Shown here in pieces: positions 8,144 to 16,188 of a stretch of DNA of 18,664 bases. This DNA comes from Planctomycetota bacterium (GTDB taxonomy: Bacteria; Planctomycetota; DG-23; SLPQ01). The stretch covers positions 1 through 18,664 of the forward strand of contig JAGHCE010000043.1 in NCBI GenBank assembly GCA_021160625.1. The letters run 5' to 3'. Made by a program: the position numbers and the translations under genes. How positions within the stretch are numbered: position 1 is the first letter of the stretch; each line of letters starts with the position of its first letter. The notes under the pieces were generated by a model. That model worked only from the letters and a program-made list of their open reading frames with translations, did no database searches and was not told the DNA's origin.

Positions 8144-8578
8144 TCAAAAAAGCTGCTCGGCAAGCGCCTCATAGTCGCCTGAATCCACCTCTTTGACGGC
8201 CTTCCAGCGGTCGGCGGACCAGACCTCTATGCGGCTGTAGACACCCACCACGGTCACGCTCTTCTTCAGGTTGGCCACGCGCTTGAGATTGTCGGGGATC
8301 AGCACGCGCCCCTGTCCGTCGAGTTCGCAGTAACCCGCATTAGAAAAAAAGAGGCGCTGAAAGCGCCTCGTCACGGAATCAGTAAACGACTTTTCTCTCA
8401 GGCTTGCCGTAACCTCGGTCCACTGGCTTACGGTGTAGAGAAACAGGCAGTCATCAAGGCCGCGCGTGATGAAGAAGCCCTGGGCCTCTTCCGTGGCCTT
8501 TAGCGCCTGGCGGAACTTGCGGGGGACGTTCAGGCGGTTCTTCGCGTCCAGCCGGTGATCGTACTCGCCGATGAACAT
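8144..8578 (-). CDS. mraZ: MraZ, transcriptional regulator of the dcw cluster
   Basis: MraZ is an AbrB-like DNA-binding protein that forms rings and controls the dcw operon from its own promoter. The 144-residue product has the expected two SpoVT-AbrB-type half-domains: GEYDHRLDAKNRLNVPRKF (about 4-22) and CELDGQGRVLIPDNL (about 84-98), both with the D-x-K/G-x-R-x-x-x/I-P pattern. I start it at ATG 8578, where MFIGEYDHRLD matches the family N-terminus; the frame continues upstream to 8626 but through promoter and operator sequence. GGGAG lies in front of the ATG and overlaps the third operator box, so bound MraZ could also hide the site on DNA close to the start. It is the first gene of the operon. 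Confidence 0.97.
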   Translation of the reverse strand: MFIGEYDHRLDAKNRLNVPRKFRQALKATEEAQGFFITRGLDDCLFLYTVSQWTEVTASLREKSFTDSVTRRFQRLFFSNAGYCELDGQGRVLIPDNLKRVANLKKSVTVVGVYSRIEVWSADRWKAVKEVDSGDYEALAEQLF

Positions 8579-8589
8579 CCCGGGGCTCT

Positions 8590-8615
8590 CCCACTGTAAC
8601 CCACTGTGTCCCACT
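8590..8615 (-). promoter_or_regulatory. MraZ operator: three AGTGGG direct repeats at 10-base period
   Basis: On the minus strand AGTGGG occurs three times, at complement positions 8610-8615, 8600-8605 and 8590-8595, separated by ACAC and TTAC. The starts are exactly 10 bases apart, one helical turn, so all boxes lie on one DNA face. This matches the TGGGN repeats with five-base spacers described as MraZ targets in E. coli. The boxes end 11 bases before the mraZ ATG and lie just after the predicted transcription start. Autoregulation of mraZ and the downstream operon is the natural reading. Confidence 0.88.
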
Positions 8616-8624
8616 TGGCGCATC

Positions 8625-8652
8625 AATATACATTGGTTTATCGACCTGTCAA
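8625..8652 (-). promoter_or_regulatory. Sigma70-type promoter of the dcw operon
   Basis: On the minus strand TTGACA (complement 8647-8652, a perfect -35) is followed after 16 bases by TATATT (complement 8625-8630, five of six to the -10 consensus). Transcription would start near 8618, giving a leader of about 40 bases that contains all three MraZ boxes. The AT-rich setting in a GC-rich window supports a real promoter. Confidence 0.8.
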
Positions 8653-8895
8653 AAGGAAACTTGCACTTTTTTTACACGCTCTTAATCCAAGCGCCCATAC
8701 TTTCCAAACGCTACACATCATCTTGCGCAACATCCTCCTCCAATCACAATATGTTGAGAGGGCGAGGCGGCAAAAAAAGATTCATAACTTCTCCCCGCAC
8801 AGCGAACATCTCCTTGGCGACAGGCGCTTTCCGGCACCTGCAAGACCGAAAAAACGCTTATCCGGCCTTTCCCCACTTCCAGACAGAGCTTAGTA
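8653..8895. other. Spacer upstream of the dcw promoter
   Basis: With the leader and promoter this makes a 317-base stretch without a recognised gene (8579-8895). It is more AT-rich than its surroundings and has short T or A runs. On the minus strand, just after the glycosyltransferase, there is a seven-pair stem (CAGGTGC with GCGCCTG, around 8829-8848, one G-T pair), but no T run follows, so it is a weak terminator candidate. No tRNA or known RNA was recognised. Confidence 0.4.
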
Positions 8896-9993
8896 TCACA
8901 GCAACTCGCGGTAAACCGCCTCGTGTGCGCTCACGAATCCGGCCGGATCGTGCGCTTTCAGGACCGCCGAGGCGCCGTCGCGGCCAAGCCGGCGCCTGAG
9001 ACTCTCATCCTCGACGAGTCGGGCGAGGGCCTCGGCCAGTGCCGACGGGTCCGCCGGCGGCACCATAAGGCCCGTACGCCCCTCATCAATCACCTCCCGC
9101 GACCCCTCCACACTCGTCGCCACCACGGCTAGTCCCGCCGCGGCCGCCTCCAAAAGCGCATTCGCCATCCCCTCCCACAGCGACGGCAACACGAAGATGT
9201 CCGCCGCCGCGCAGAGGTCCCAGACGTCCGCTCTCCACCCGAGAAGCCGAAATCTCCCCGCTATGCCGGCCTTCCGGAGGGCCTCTTCAATCCTCTCCCG
9301 CTCGCTGCCCTCGCCCGCAATGACGAACATCGCCTCGGGGTGCGCCTTACCCAGGGCAGCCGCCGCCTCGGCCAGATGAATGTAGCCCTTCTGCCTTTCG
9401 AGGCGCCCCACCGACAGGATCAAAACGTCGCCCTGGGAGGCGCCGAGCTCACTGCGGACATCTTGCCGGGACCTTGAGGGGCACGCAGGGGCGACGGCGT
9501 TTGGAATGACAACGAGTTTTTTCGCGCGTATGTGGGCGTGGCTGCGGGTGAAGTCGCTTACCGCCTGTGAGACGCATATCTCCCTGTCGACCAAAAACTG
9601 AGTCAGGAAGTCCATTCTCAGGTGTGAGGATCTGCGCCGCTCGGCCACCCTGACCGACGAGACGACCGCAGGCACCCGCGCGAATATGTTCGCAAGTCGC
9701 CCGGCGATGTTGGCGTGGAAAAGAAACGTGTGAAGTATCGCGGGTCTCACGCGGCGCAGGATGCCGACAAGGCGCAGGAACGCCCGGGGGCTTGCCTTCC
9801 GGTCCATCCCGGCGTAGTGAACGGCAATGCCCTCGGCCTCGAGCCAGGCGCCTACCTCGCCAGCACCGGCCAGGCACGCAACCTCTACAGGCCAGCCTCT
9901 CTCGCGAAGCGCAGTTGCGAGCCGGAAGAGGTTCTTTTCCGTGCCGCCGACGTCGAGCTCGGTGATGAGGAAGAGTATTTTCCGGTTACCCAT
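8896..9993 (-). CDS. Glycosyltransferase family 4 protein
   Basis: The 365-residue product is a GT-B fold, family 4 glycosyltransferase. The N-terminal domain opens with a beta strand and a glycine-rich loop (ILFLITELDVGGTEKNL, about 5-21). The C-terminal nucleotide-sugar domain has ILSVGRLERQKGY (about 191-203), a FVLPSLWEGMANALLEA block containing the glycine-glutamate region used to hold the donor, and VVATSVEGSREVI. No signal peptide or membrane helix is visible, so it should act at the cytoplasmic membrane face on a lipid-linked or surface polysaccharide. Acceptor and donor cannot be told. ATG 9993 has AGGA eight bases upstream. It lies upstream of the dcw operon on the same strand but 317 bases from mraZ, so co-transcription is doubtful. 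queA is divergent from it across a 70-base gap. Confidence 0.9.
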   Translation of the reverse strand: MGNRKILFLITELDVGGTEKNLFRLATALRERGWPVEVACLAGAGEVGAWLEAEGIAVHYAGMDRKASPRAFLRLVGILRRVRPAILHTFLFHANIAGRLANIFARVPAVVSSVRVAERRRSSHLRMDFLTQFLVDREICVSQAVSDFTRSHAHIRAKKLVVIPNAVAPACPSRSRQDVRSELGASQGDVLILSVGRLERQKGYIHLAEAAAALGKAHPEAMFVIAGEGSERERIEEALRKAGIAGRFRLLGWRADVWDLCAAADIFVLPSLWEGMANALLEAAAAGLAVVATSVEGSREVIDEGRTGLMVPPADPSALAEALARLVEDESLRRRLGRDGASAVLKAHDPAGFVSAHEAVYRELL

Positions 9994-10063
9994 ACGCGAT
10001 GTCCTGTGTAGAATCGAGGCACAATTGTACGGATAACTTCGACAGCGAGCACCGCAAAAAGCA

Positions 10064-11101
10064 ATGAAAGTATCCCTTTTCGATTATGAGTTGCCGCCGG
10101 AGCGCATCGCGCAGGTGCCCGCCGAGCCGCGCGACGCCTCGCGGCTTATGGTCCTGGATCGCTTGACGGGCCGCATTGAGCACAGGCATTTTTTCGACAT
10201 CGCAGAGTATCTTCGCCCCGGGGACCTCCTCGTGATGAACGACACGCGCGTCATCCCCTCGCGCGTTTACGGCATCAGGCGCACGATGGGAAAGGTGGAG
10301 GTCGTCTTTCTCCGGGAGCGCGCCGACGGCCTGTGGGAGGCCCTCATCGGCTCGGGCGGCCACGTTATGCCCGGAGAGGCCCTCAAGCTCGCCGAGGGTT
10401 CGATCGAGGTGGAGGTCACGGCCAAGGACGAGGAGGGCGTCTTTACCTTGAAGGTCATTCGCCCCGATGACCTTATGGGGGCCCTTGAATCCTTCGGCCA
10501 TATGCCGGTGCCCCCCTACATCGCCCGCAAGGGCAAGGCGGCCGCGCTCGAGGGGCTCGACCGCACCCGCTACCAGACCGTCTACGCAGAAAAGTCCGGC
10601 GCCGTTGCCGCGCCGACTGCGGGGCTGCATTTTACCGAGGCCCTTCTCGCACACCTCACAGAGAGCGGCATACGTATTGCGAAGGTAACGCTCCACGTGG
10701 GGCTCGGCACGTTCAGGCCGGTAAAGGTCGACACCGTCGAGGACCACGTGATGCACAAGGAGTATTTCGAGGTCGGCCCCAAGGCCGCCGAGGCCATAGA
10801 GAGCGCCCGCCGGGAGCGCCGCCGCCTCGTGGCGGTCGGCACGACGACCACCAGGACACTCGAAAGCCTCCCCGAAGGCCGTGTCGAGCCTGCCCGGGGG
10901 CACACGGACCTTTTCATCCACCCCCCCTACCGCTTTCGCCGGGTGGACCAGATGGTGACGAATTTCCACCTGCCCAGGAGCACTCTGCTTATGATGGTAT
11001 CGGCGTTTGCGGAGAGAAAGCGCATTCTCGCGGCATATGAAGAGGCCAAGCGAGAGGGCTATCGCTTTTACAGTTACGGGGACGCGATGCTTATCCTGTA
11101 G
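10064..11101 (+). CDS. queA: QueA, S-adenosylmethionine:tRNA ribosyltransferase-isomerase
   Basis: QueA converts 7-aminomethyl-7-deazaguanine in tRNA to epoxyqueuosine, using the ribosyl part of S-adenosylmethionine. The 345-residue product matches the family throughout: FDYELPPERIAQVPAEPRDASRL at the N-terminus in overlapping blocks, LLVMNDTRVIPSR (about 56-68), the central PTAGLHFTEALL and HVGLGTFRPV, then GTTTTRTLES and TNFHLPRSTLLMMVSAFAG-like sequence near the end. The start ATG gives the usual N-terminus; no clear Shine-Dalgarno sequence precedes it. It is the only plus-strand gene in the left two thirds and is divergent from the glycosyltransferase. Its last 11 bases overlap the end of cca on the other strand. 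No other queuosine gene is visible in the window. Confidence 0.96.
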   Translation: MKVSLFDYELPPERIAQVPAEPRDASRLMVLDRLTGRIEHRHFFDIAEYLRPGDLLVMNDTRVIPSRVYGIRRTMGKVEVVFLRERADGLWEALIGSGGHVMPGEALKLAEGSIEVEVTAKDEEGVFTLKVIRPDDLMGALESFGHMPVPPYIARKGKAAALEGLDRTRYQTVYAEKSGAVAAPTAGLHFTEALLAHLTESGIRIAKVTLHVGLGTFRPVKVDTVEDHVMHKEYFEVGPKAAEAIESARRERRRLVAVGTTTTRTLESLPEGRVEPARGHTDLFIHPPYRFRRVDQMVTNFHLPRSTLLMMVSAFAERKRILAAYEEAKREGYRFYSYGDAMLIL

Positions 11102-12443
11102 CGAATTCGGCCGCAAGCTTTTTCGCCAGCTCCAGCGCTTCCTGCCTTGTAGCGACACGTTCCTCGAGCTGGGCGGTGTAGAGGGAGCGCAGTATCCTGC
11201 CTATCTTCGGGCCCGGCGCCAGCCCCATAGCGACAAGGTCGTGCCCGGTCAAAAGCGGCGTGGGCTTTATTTCCTCCTGGGAGAGCGCGTCCTTCGCATC
11301 CATCGCAAACTCGTAGTTGGACAGGTCGCCGTTGGAGGCCAGGGCGTCGACGCGGTGCACCTCCGCAAGATCCTCGAAAAGTTCGTGCCCCAGGATACGC
11401 TTCAGGGTGCTCTTTTTCATCTGCCTGACGTCTTTGAGGATCATATGATAGCGCACCAGGAAGGCTATGCGCTCGGTTTCCCGTTTTGAGAGCTTGAGGC
11501 GCCCGGCAATCTGCAGCGCCATCTTCTCGCCGACGTGCTCATGACCGGCAAAAACACACCGCCCCTGGCGATGCGCAGTGGGCGGCTTGCCCACGTCGTG
11601 CAGAAGCACCGCCATAGCCAGCTCGAACGAAGGCTCCTCGAGGTACCCGATCGCCAGAAGCGTATGCTGCCATACGTCCCCCTCCGGATGCTCAACCTTG
11701 CCTTGCCTGACGCCCTTAGTGGCGACCACCTCCGGCAGAATCTCGACCAGGAGCCCCGTATCGTACATAAGCTCGACGGCCGCCCGGCGGCTGGGGTTCA
11801 CGAGCATCGCCTCGAGTTCCGTACGGATGCGTTCGCCGCTTGTCCGGCTTATCTTCCCGACATCGGCCTTGAGGGCTTCAAGGGTTCCCGTCTCGATGGT
11901 AAAGCCCAGCGCCGACGCAAACCGCACGGCCCTCAACATCCGCAGGTGATCCTCGGCGAACCTCACGGCCGGGTTGCCTATGGCCCGGACCAGCCGCGCC
12001 TCGATGTCGCTTCGCCCGTCGACGTAGTCGATGACCTGGCCTTCGACGGGGTCGTAGAACATCCCGTTGATGGTAAAATCGCGCCTGAAGGCATCCGCGT
12101 ATGCGTCCGCATACTTCACGGCCGTCGGCCGGCGCCCGTCCTCGTACTCGGCATCCGTGCGGAAGGTGGCGACTTCGACCTCCTGGCCGGAGAAAAGCAC
12201 CTTTATGACGCCGAACTTCTCGCCGACGTCGACCGTGTGCTCGAAGAGGGCCTTTACCTCTTCCGGGCGCGCGCCGGTGACGACGTCGTAGTCCTTGGCG
12301 TGGCGGCCCAGCATCAGGTCCCGGACACACCCGCCGACAAGCAGCGTCCGGTGCCCCGCTTCGCGCAGCGTTCGGACGATTCTCATCACGGTGTCGTACT
12401 TGAAGAGCTGCCGTGTCGACATCGGACCTTGCTGGTTGATCAT
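11091..12443 (-). CDS. cca: CCA-adding enzyme / tRNA nucleotidyltransferase with HD domain
   Basis: This class II nucleotidyltransferase adds or repairs the 3' CCA end of tRNA; poly(A) polymerase is the paralogous alternative. The 450-residue product has the head-domain LVGGCVRDLMLG (about 35-46) with the catalytic carboxylates in DYDVV (D51, D53), RRDFTINGMFYDP (about 120-132), the neck motif RFAEDHLRMLRAVRFA (about 161-176), and a C-terminal HD phosphohydrolase domain (WQH at about 258-260, LLHDVGKP with H282/D283, GHEH at about 300-303). The HD domain can supply 2',3'-cyclic phosphodiesterase or phosphatase activity. ATG 12443 immediately follows the stop of the BatA-like gene, with GGAG five bases upstream; a second ATG is at 12422. 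It is the last gene of the rsmD operon. Confidence 0.93.
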   Translation of the reverse strand: MINQQGPMSTRQLFKYDTVMRIVRTLREAGHRTLLVGGCVRDLMLGRHAKDYDVVTGARPEEVKALFEHTVDVGEKFGVIKVLFSGQEVEVATFRTDAEYEDGRRPTAVKYADAYADAFRRDFTINGMFYDPVEGQVIDYVDGRSDIEARLVRAIGNPAVRFAEDHLRMLRAVRFASALGFTIETGTLEALKADVGKISRTSGERIRTELEAMLVNPSRRAAVELMYDTGLLVEILPEVVATKGVRQGKVEHPEGDVWQHTLLAIGYLEEPSFELAMAVLLHDVGKPPTAHRQGRCVFAGHEHVGEKMALQIAGRLKLSKRETERIAFLVRYHMILKDVRQMKKSTLKRILGHELFEDLAEVHRVDALASNGDLSNYEFAMDAKDALSQEEIKPTPLLTGHDLVAMGLAPGPKIGRILRSLYTAQLEERVATRQEALELAKKLAAEFATG

Positions 12444-14543
12444 CTACGCTCCAGAAGATTTCACGGGCAGACGGTTCGCAGCCAAACATTCAAAAAGGGC
12501 CAGAGCCAGCACAATATACAGCAACACGTCACCCAGGGCAAGAACGGGCTCGAGCGAGGCCAGCGCCCCGGCCAGCGATGCACTCGAGTCGACCAGAAGC
12601 ACCTTAGCGCCGGGCAGGCGGCGCTTCGCCTCCTCTTCGTCCAGCCGGCCCGCCGCCAGCTCGGCCGGGTCGATGTTGACGCAGAAAACGGCCGTGTCGG
12701 CCGTGGTCCCCTCGGCCCGCAGCCGGTAGCAGCCGATCATCCCGGTAGACCTGTAAAAAAGCGCCTCGTCCTCACCCGCCGCGACCAGCCGTGACGCACC
12801 GTCCGGAGAGGTCACCACCAGTGGCCCGCCGGCACAGCCGGCCGCCGCCAGCTTTACCGGATTCCCCGCGTAGGTCTCTCCCGGGGAACCGGCGGTCTCG
12901 ACCAGGTGGTATGAAACCTCGTAGATCAACGGCAGAAAAAACTTCGACGATACGAGCGTCGTCGTTCTCCTCGTCGGCGCAAGCGTGAAGAGCACCATCC
13001 TTCCGGAGCCGACCGGCGCCTCGACCAGGGCCGGCTCCCCCGTGTCAAATCGCATAAGCACCGTGGCCGCCTCGCCGGGCTCCATCATCCAGTAGTCATA
13101 AACCCTCACCGTGTTGTAGAGTGCCGGCGGCTCGTCCCTGAAGGCGCTAAGCGCATCCTCGCCGACCTCAAGCGACGAGAGCGCGAATCTCTCCCCCGCC
13201 GCCCGCCGCGCTGACTTCCTCCCCACAAGCCGGCCGGGCAGCCACGGACACTCCCGCCGGGCAAGCGCCGGATCGTCACACGCGAACACCACCAGGGATC
13301 CCCCGCCCTCCACGTAATCCGAAAGCCTCTTTGAAAGCGCCTCGTCCAGACCGCCTCGAAGCATCACGAAGACCACGTCGTATGCGTCGAGCGAGTCGAT
13401 CTGGGCGTATGTCGAGCACGTAACGTCAAAGGGGCTCGTCCCCTGGGACGACCCTGTCAGGAAGGGATCGAGCGCACGCCGCAGAAAAAAGAGGTCGTCG
13501 TCGAACGCCGGCTCTGTGTGCTCTGCCTCAACAAGCAGGGCCTTTATGCGGTCTCGCACCAAGAGAGCGAAATGTCTCCGGTTGTCCTCGGTGAGACCGT
13601 CGGAGGTTTCCACCTCCACGAACCCCTCAAAGATCCCCTTCGTCCGCACGACCGTCGAAAAGGCCGCCTCGCTCGAGCCGCCCGGCGGCAGCGTCACCGA
13701 GCGCTGCTGGAGCCGTTTGCCGCCTGCGGTCAGGGTGACGTTGACGGTTTCCTCCACCGGCGAGCTTGAGGAGACCTGCGCCAGGATTTCCACGGGCGAG
13801 CCCACCACGCCGGCGGCGCTTTTGACATCGAGACTCTCGACCGAGATGTTTCTCACAACACCGCCGCAGTCGTAAACTATCGCCGGGACGCCCAGGAGGG
13901 CCGAACGGGTCTCGTCGGAGAGGGTCTCTTTCGGGGGCAAGGACGTCGCCTGAAGGTCGGTTATGACAAAGAGAAGCCTGTTTGCCGCCGTCGACTTCGA
14001 CAGGAGGCCGCCGGAGTGCTCTAAGGCCTTTGAAAGCGACCCGCGCACCGATGAGGTCCTAAGACGCGCCGCCTGCTCTCTTACGGTGCCCACTTCGCTC
14101 ACAAGCCCAGTCTCGGCAGACCCTTCGAGCGGCGCCGTGGGAACAAGCGCCACCATATCGCCGCTTCCGAGCCCAGACAGCATATCATCGAGCGCCTTCT
14201 TGGCCCGCAAAAATCGCGGCTCGCCGTCCTGCGCTGCGGACATCGACAGCGAGTTGTCGATGATGATGACCACGTCGCTTCCCGACCGCCCGGAACCGAC
14301 AGCGCGCCTCACCAGCGGCCCAGCCAGGCCGACGGCCAGGAGGGCGATAAGAAGCGTCCTTACGATAAGGAGCAGCAGGTTTTCGATCCGGCGCCTGCGG
14401 GACGTGCGACGGGCCGCCACCTTCAGAAAACGCGTCGCCGCGAAGAGCACCTCGGGGGCCCTACGCCGGAAGATAAGGTGCAGAATAACCGGAATCCCGG
14501 CAAACAACGCCCCCGCAAGAAACCCCACGGTCACAAACGTCAT
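12444..14543 (-). CDS. BatA-like membrane protein with von Willebrand A domain
   Basis: The 699-residue product starts with the aerotolerance-regulator (BatA) N-terminal domain: one helix at about 3-25, an RRRAPEVLFAATRFLK-like block, and a second helix at about 55-76. A von Willebrand A domain follows with an intact metal-site motif DNSLSMS (D96, S98, S100). A long middle part is mostly beta-rich and contains a glutamine-amidotransferase-like segment (AYDVVFVMLRGG, then a YVEGGGSLVVFACDD region). A last hydrophobic helix at about 670-690 puts most of the chain outside the cytoplasm. The ATG overlaps the DUF58 stop by one base (TGATG). Such proteins usually work with DUF58 proteins and MoxR ATPases; the biochemical role is unknown. 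No MoxR gene is in the window. Confidence 0.87.
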   Translation of the reverse strand: MTFVTVGFLAGALFAGIPVILHLIFRRRAPEVLFAATRFLKVAARRTSRRRRIENLLLLIVRTLLIALLAVGLAGPLVRRAVGSGRSGSDVVIIIDNSLSMSAAQDGEPRFLRAKKALDDMLSGLGSGDMVALVPTAPLEGSAETGLVSEVGTVREQAARLRTSSVRGSLSKALEHSGGLLSKSTAANRLLFVITDLQATSLPPKETLSDETRSALLGVPAIVYDCGGVVRNISVESLDVKSAAGVVGSPVEILAQVSSSSPVEETVNVTLTAGGKRLQQRSVTLPPGGSSEAAFSTVVRTKGIFEGFVEVETSDGLTEDNRRHFALLVRDRIKALLVEAEHTEPAFDDDLFFLRRALDPFLTGSSQGTSPFDVTCSTYAQIDSLDAYDVVFVMLRGGLDEALSKRLSDYVEGGGSLVVFACDDPALARRECPWLPGRLVGRKSARRAAGERFALSSLEVGEDALSAFRDEPPALYNTVRVYDYWMMEPGEAATVLMRFDTGEPALVEAPVGSGRMVLFTLAPTRRTTTLVSSKFFLPLIYEVSYHLVETAGSPGETYAGNPVKLAAAGCAGGPLVVTSPDGASRLVAAGEDEALFYRSTGMIGCYRLRAEGTTADTAVFCVNIDPAELAAGRLDEEEAKRRLPGAKVLLVDSSASLAGALASLEPVLALGDVLLYIVLALALFECLAANRLPVKSSGA

Positions 14544-15445
14544 CAGCCCCGCCTCTTCCTCTTGGAAAGGTACCTGGTCAAAACGAGCTCAAACGGGACG
14601 CCGGTGTCTGCAAAAACGTACTCGATGAAGCCCTCGGCGCAGCCCCGGCGGTAGTTTTCTATGAATGCTTTTATCTCTTTTTTGTATTCACTGCGCACCC
14701 AGCGGGGGTCGGCCTGGATCTTTTCGTGCGTCTCCAGGTCGATGAAATCGGACATCTTGTCAAAGGGGAACTCGAGCTCCCAGGGGTCCAGGACGTGGAA
14801 AACGATGACCTCGTGTTTCCTGTGCCTGAAGTGGCGAAGCGCCTTGAAAATCTCCCGCTCGTCGTCGAAGAAGTCGGATATGATGATAATGAGGCCGCGC
14901 TTCTTTATATTCTCCGCCAGGGCGTGGAAGGTCTCTGCAATGCCTGTTGGCTGCGAGGGCTCGGTCTTTTCCAGCTCCACGAGAAGGCGGTCGAGGTGCG
15001 TGGAGGTGCTTGCCGGGGGGATGCGCGTGCGAATGGTCGAATCGAACGTCACCAGCCCCACGCTGTCGCGCTGGCGAACCATAAGATACGCTAAGCTCGC
15101 CGCCAAGTACGCGCCGTACTCGTACTTGGTCACCGCACCCGATCCGTACGACATCGAGGCCGACGCATCGAGCAGGATATTGCACCTCAGGTTCGTCTCT
15201 TCCTCGAACTGCTTGACGTAGTAACGGTCCGTCCGAGCGTAGGCCTGCCAGTCGATGTAGCGGAGGTTGTCTCCCGGCGCATATTCCCTGTGATCGGCGA
15301 ATTCCACGGAAAAACCGTGGTAGGGGCTGCGATGAAGGCCGGTGATGAAACCCTCCACAACGGTCCGGGCGACGAGGGAGAGGTTTTTGAGACGTCGCAC
15401 GGCGTCGGCGGTAAGGTACTTGTAGCCGGTGGGGTTTTCAGTCAC
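14543..15445 (-). CDS. DUF58 domain protein (von Willebrand A-like)
   Basis: The 300-residue product is soluble, with no membrane segment. It has the DUF58 signature HRSPYHGFSVEFADHREY, APGDNLRYIDWQAYAR (about 56-71), a metal-site motif DASAS (D93, S95, S97) in a von Willebrand A-like fold, and ISDFFDD further on. The frame is open upstream to 15538, but the GTG at 15445 has GGGAGGAG a few bases upstream and removes a tail that overlaps rsmD. It overlaps the end of rsmD by eight bases and the BatA-like gene by one, so the three genes should be translated together. DUF58 proteins commonly pair with MoxR ATPases and BatA proteins; the precise function is not established. Confidence 0.9.
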   Translation of the reverse strand: MTENPTGYKYLTADAVRRLKNLSLVARTVVEGFITGLHRSPYHGFSVEFADHREYAPGDNLRYIDWQAYARTDRYYVKQFEEETNLRCNILLDASASMSYGSGAVTKYEYGAYLAASLAYLMVRQRDSVGLVTFDSTIRTRIPPASTSTHLDRLLVELEKTEPSQPTGIAETFHALAENIKKRGLIIIISDFFDDEREIFKALRHFRHRKHEVIVFHVLDPWELEFPFDKMSDFIDLETHEKIQADPRWVRSEYKKEIKAFIENYRRGCAEGFIEYVFADTGVPFELVLTRYLSKRKRRG

Positions 15446-16034
15446 TCGGCTCCTCCCGGTCGTCTTGCCCGACGAAAAAGAAGATTCGCGAATGACCGTA
15501 GCGGCGCTCGTCGGCAATCCGCACGCCTTCAGGCACATCCTCGATGGAGACCCGGTCCGGGGTCCTCACGATGACGGGGGCGCCGTCGGCGACTTCTCCC
15601 GATGCGAAAAGCGCCTCCACGAGGGCAATGACGCTCTCCCTGTCGCGGGGGACACGCATCATATCGAAGGGCGGGTCGACGAAGACCGCGTCGAGCGGCC
15701 CTTCGCCTTCCAGGTATCGTTCGGGGTTGAAAGCACTTGCCTGCACGACACGGCCCCTCTCGATCATACGGGTCTTTTCCAGGTTGCGGGTTATCGTCGC
15801 CGCGGCAGCGCGGTGTTTCTCGACGAAGACGACCCGCGCGGCGCCTCGGCTCATGGCCTCTATGCCCATAATCCCCGACCCGGCGAAGATGTCCGCAACG
15901 CGCCAGCCGCCCAGATCCTGCCCCAGGATGTTGAAAAGCGCCTCGCGGACGATGCCCAGCGGCGGCCGCACCGCCGCCAGACGGGGCACCTCCAGTTTGA
16001 AACCCTTGAAGATTCCTGAAGTTACGCGCAGCAC
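15438..16034 (-). CDS. rsmD: RsmD, 16S rRNA guanine-N2-methyltransferase for G966
   Basis: RsmD methylates N2 of G966 in 16S rRNA using S-adenosylmethionine. With the GTG at 16034 the product is 198 residues, the same as E. coli RsmD, and begins VLRVTSGIFKG as in homologues. The GTG has AAGG/AGGG upstream at a suitable distance; the longer TTG start at 16076 has none. Motifs are RPPLGIVREALFNIL (about 23-37), the SAM site DIFAGSGIMGIEAMSRGA (about 49-66), a conserved VFVEK and the catalytic VDPPF. It is the first gene of a minus-strand operon with DUF58, BatA-like and cca, and overlaps DUF58 by eight bases. Confidence 0.94.
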   Translation of the reverse strand: MLRVTSGIFKGFKLEVPRLAAVRPPLGIVREALFNILGQDLGGWRVADIFAGSGIMGIEAMSRGAARVVFVEKHRAAAATITRNLEKTRMIERGRVVQASAFNPERYLEGEGPLDAVFVDPPFDMMRVPRDRESVIALVEALFASGEVADGAPVIVRTPDRVSIEDVPEGVRIADERRYGHSRIFFFVGQDDREEPSD

Positions 16035-16083
16035 AGCCGCACCCTTGTCGCCGGGCTCATGGAAAAACAGACCCAATCATATT

Positions 16084-16113
16084 TTATTATCCACAAGTCG
16101 CGGTGAAAGTGAA
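16084..16113 (-). promoter_or_regulatory. Possible sigma70-like promoter for the rsmD operon
   Basis: On the minus strand TTCACT (complement 16108-16113) is followed after 18 bases by TAATAA (complement 16084-16089), in an AT-rich patch about 50 bases before the rsmD GTG. Both hexamers deviate from consensus, so this is only a candidate. Use of this promoter would fit the short GTG-started RsmD. Confidence 0.35.
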
Positions 16114-16188
16114 CGCTTCTGTCGCAGCGATGCGGGCTCGATTCCGACAAACGCAGGTTTCGACTGGAAAAATCAGGCTATTGCGTAG

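Noticed and set aside
8606..8893. Plus-strand ORF of 95 residues through the dcw promoter region
   Set aside because: It reads antisense through a promoter and operator, starts without a ribosome binding site and resembles nothing known.
9986..11158. 390-residue minus-strand ORF antisense to queA
   Set aside because: queA is a clear full-length family match on the plus strand. The antisense frame has shadow-like composition rich in His, Gly and Arg, with no recognisable motif, typical of GC-rich DNA.
11535..12794. 419-residue plus-strand ORF antisense to cca and the BatA-like gene
   Set aside because: It spans two real genes on the other strand, has no motif or ribosome binding site, and its composition follows the codon pattern of the opposite strand.
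16131..16150. tRNA T-arm-like string between rsmD and the peptidase gene
   Set aside because: No matching acceptor, D or anticodon arm could be found around it on either strand.
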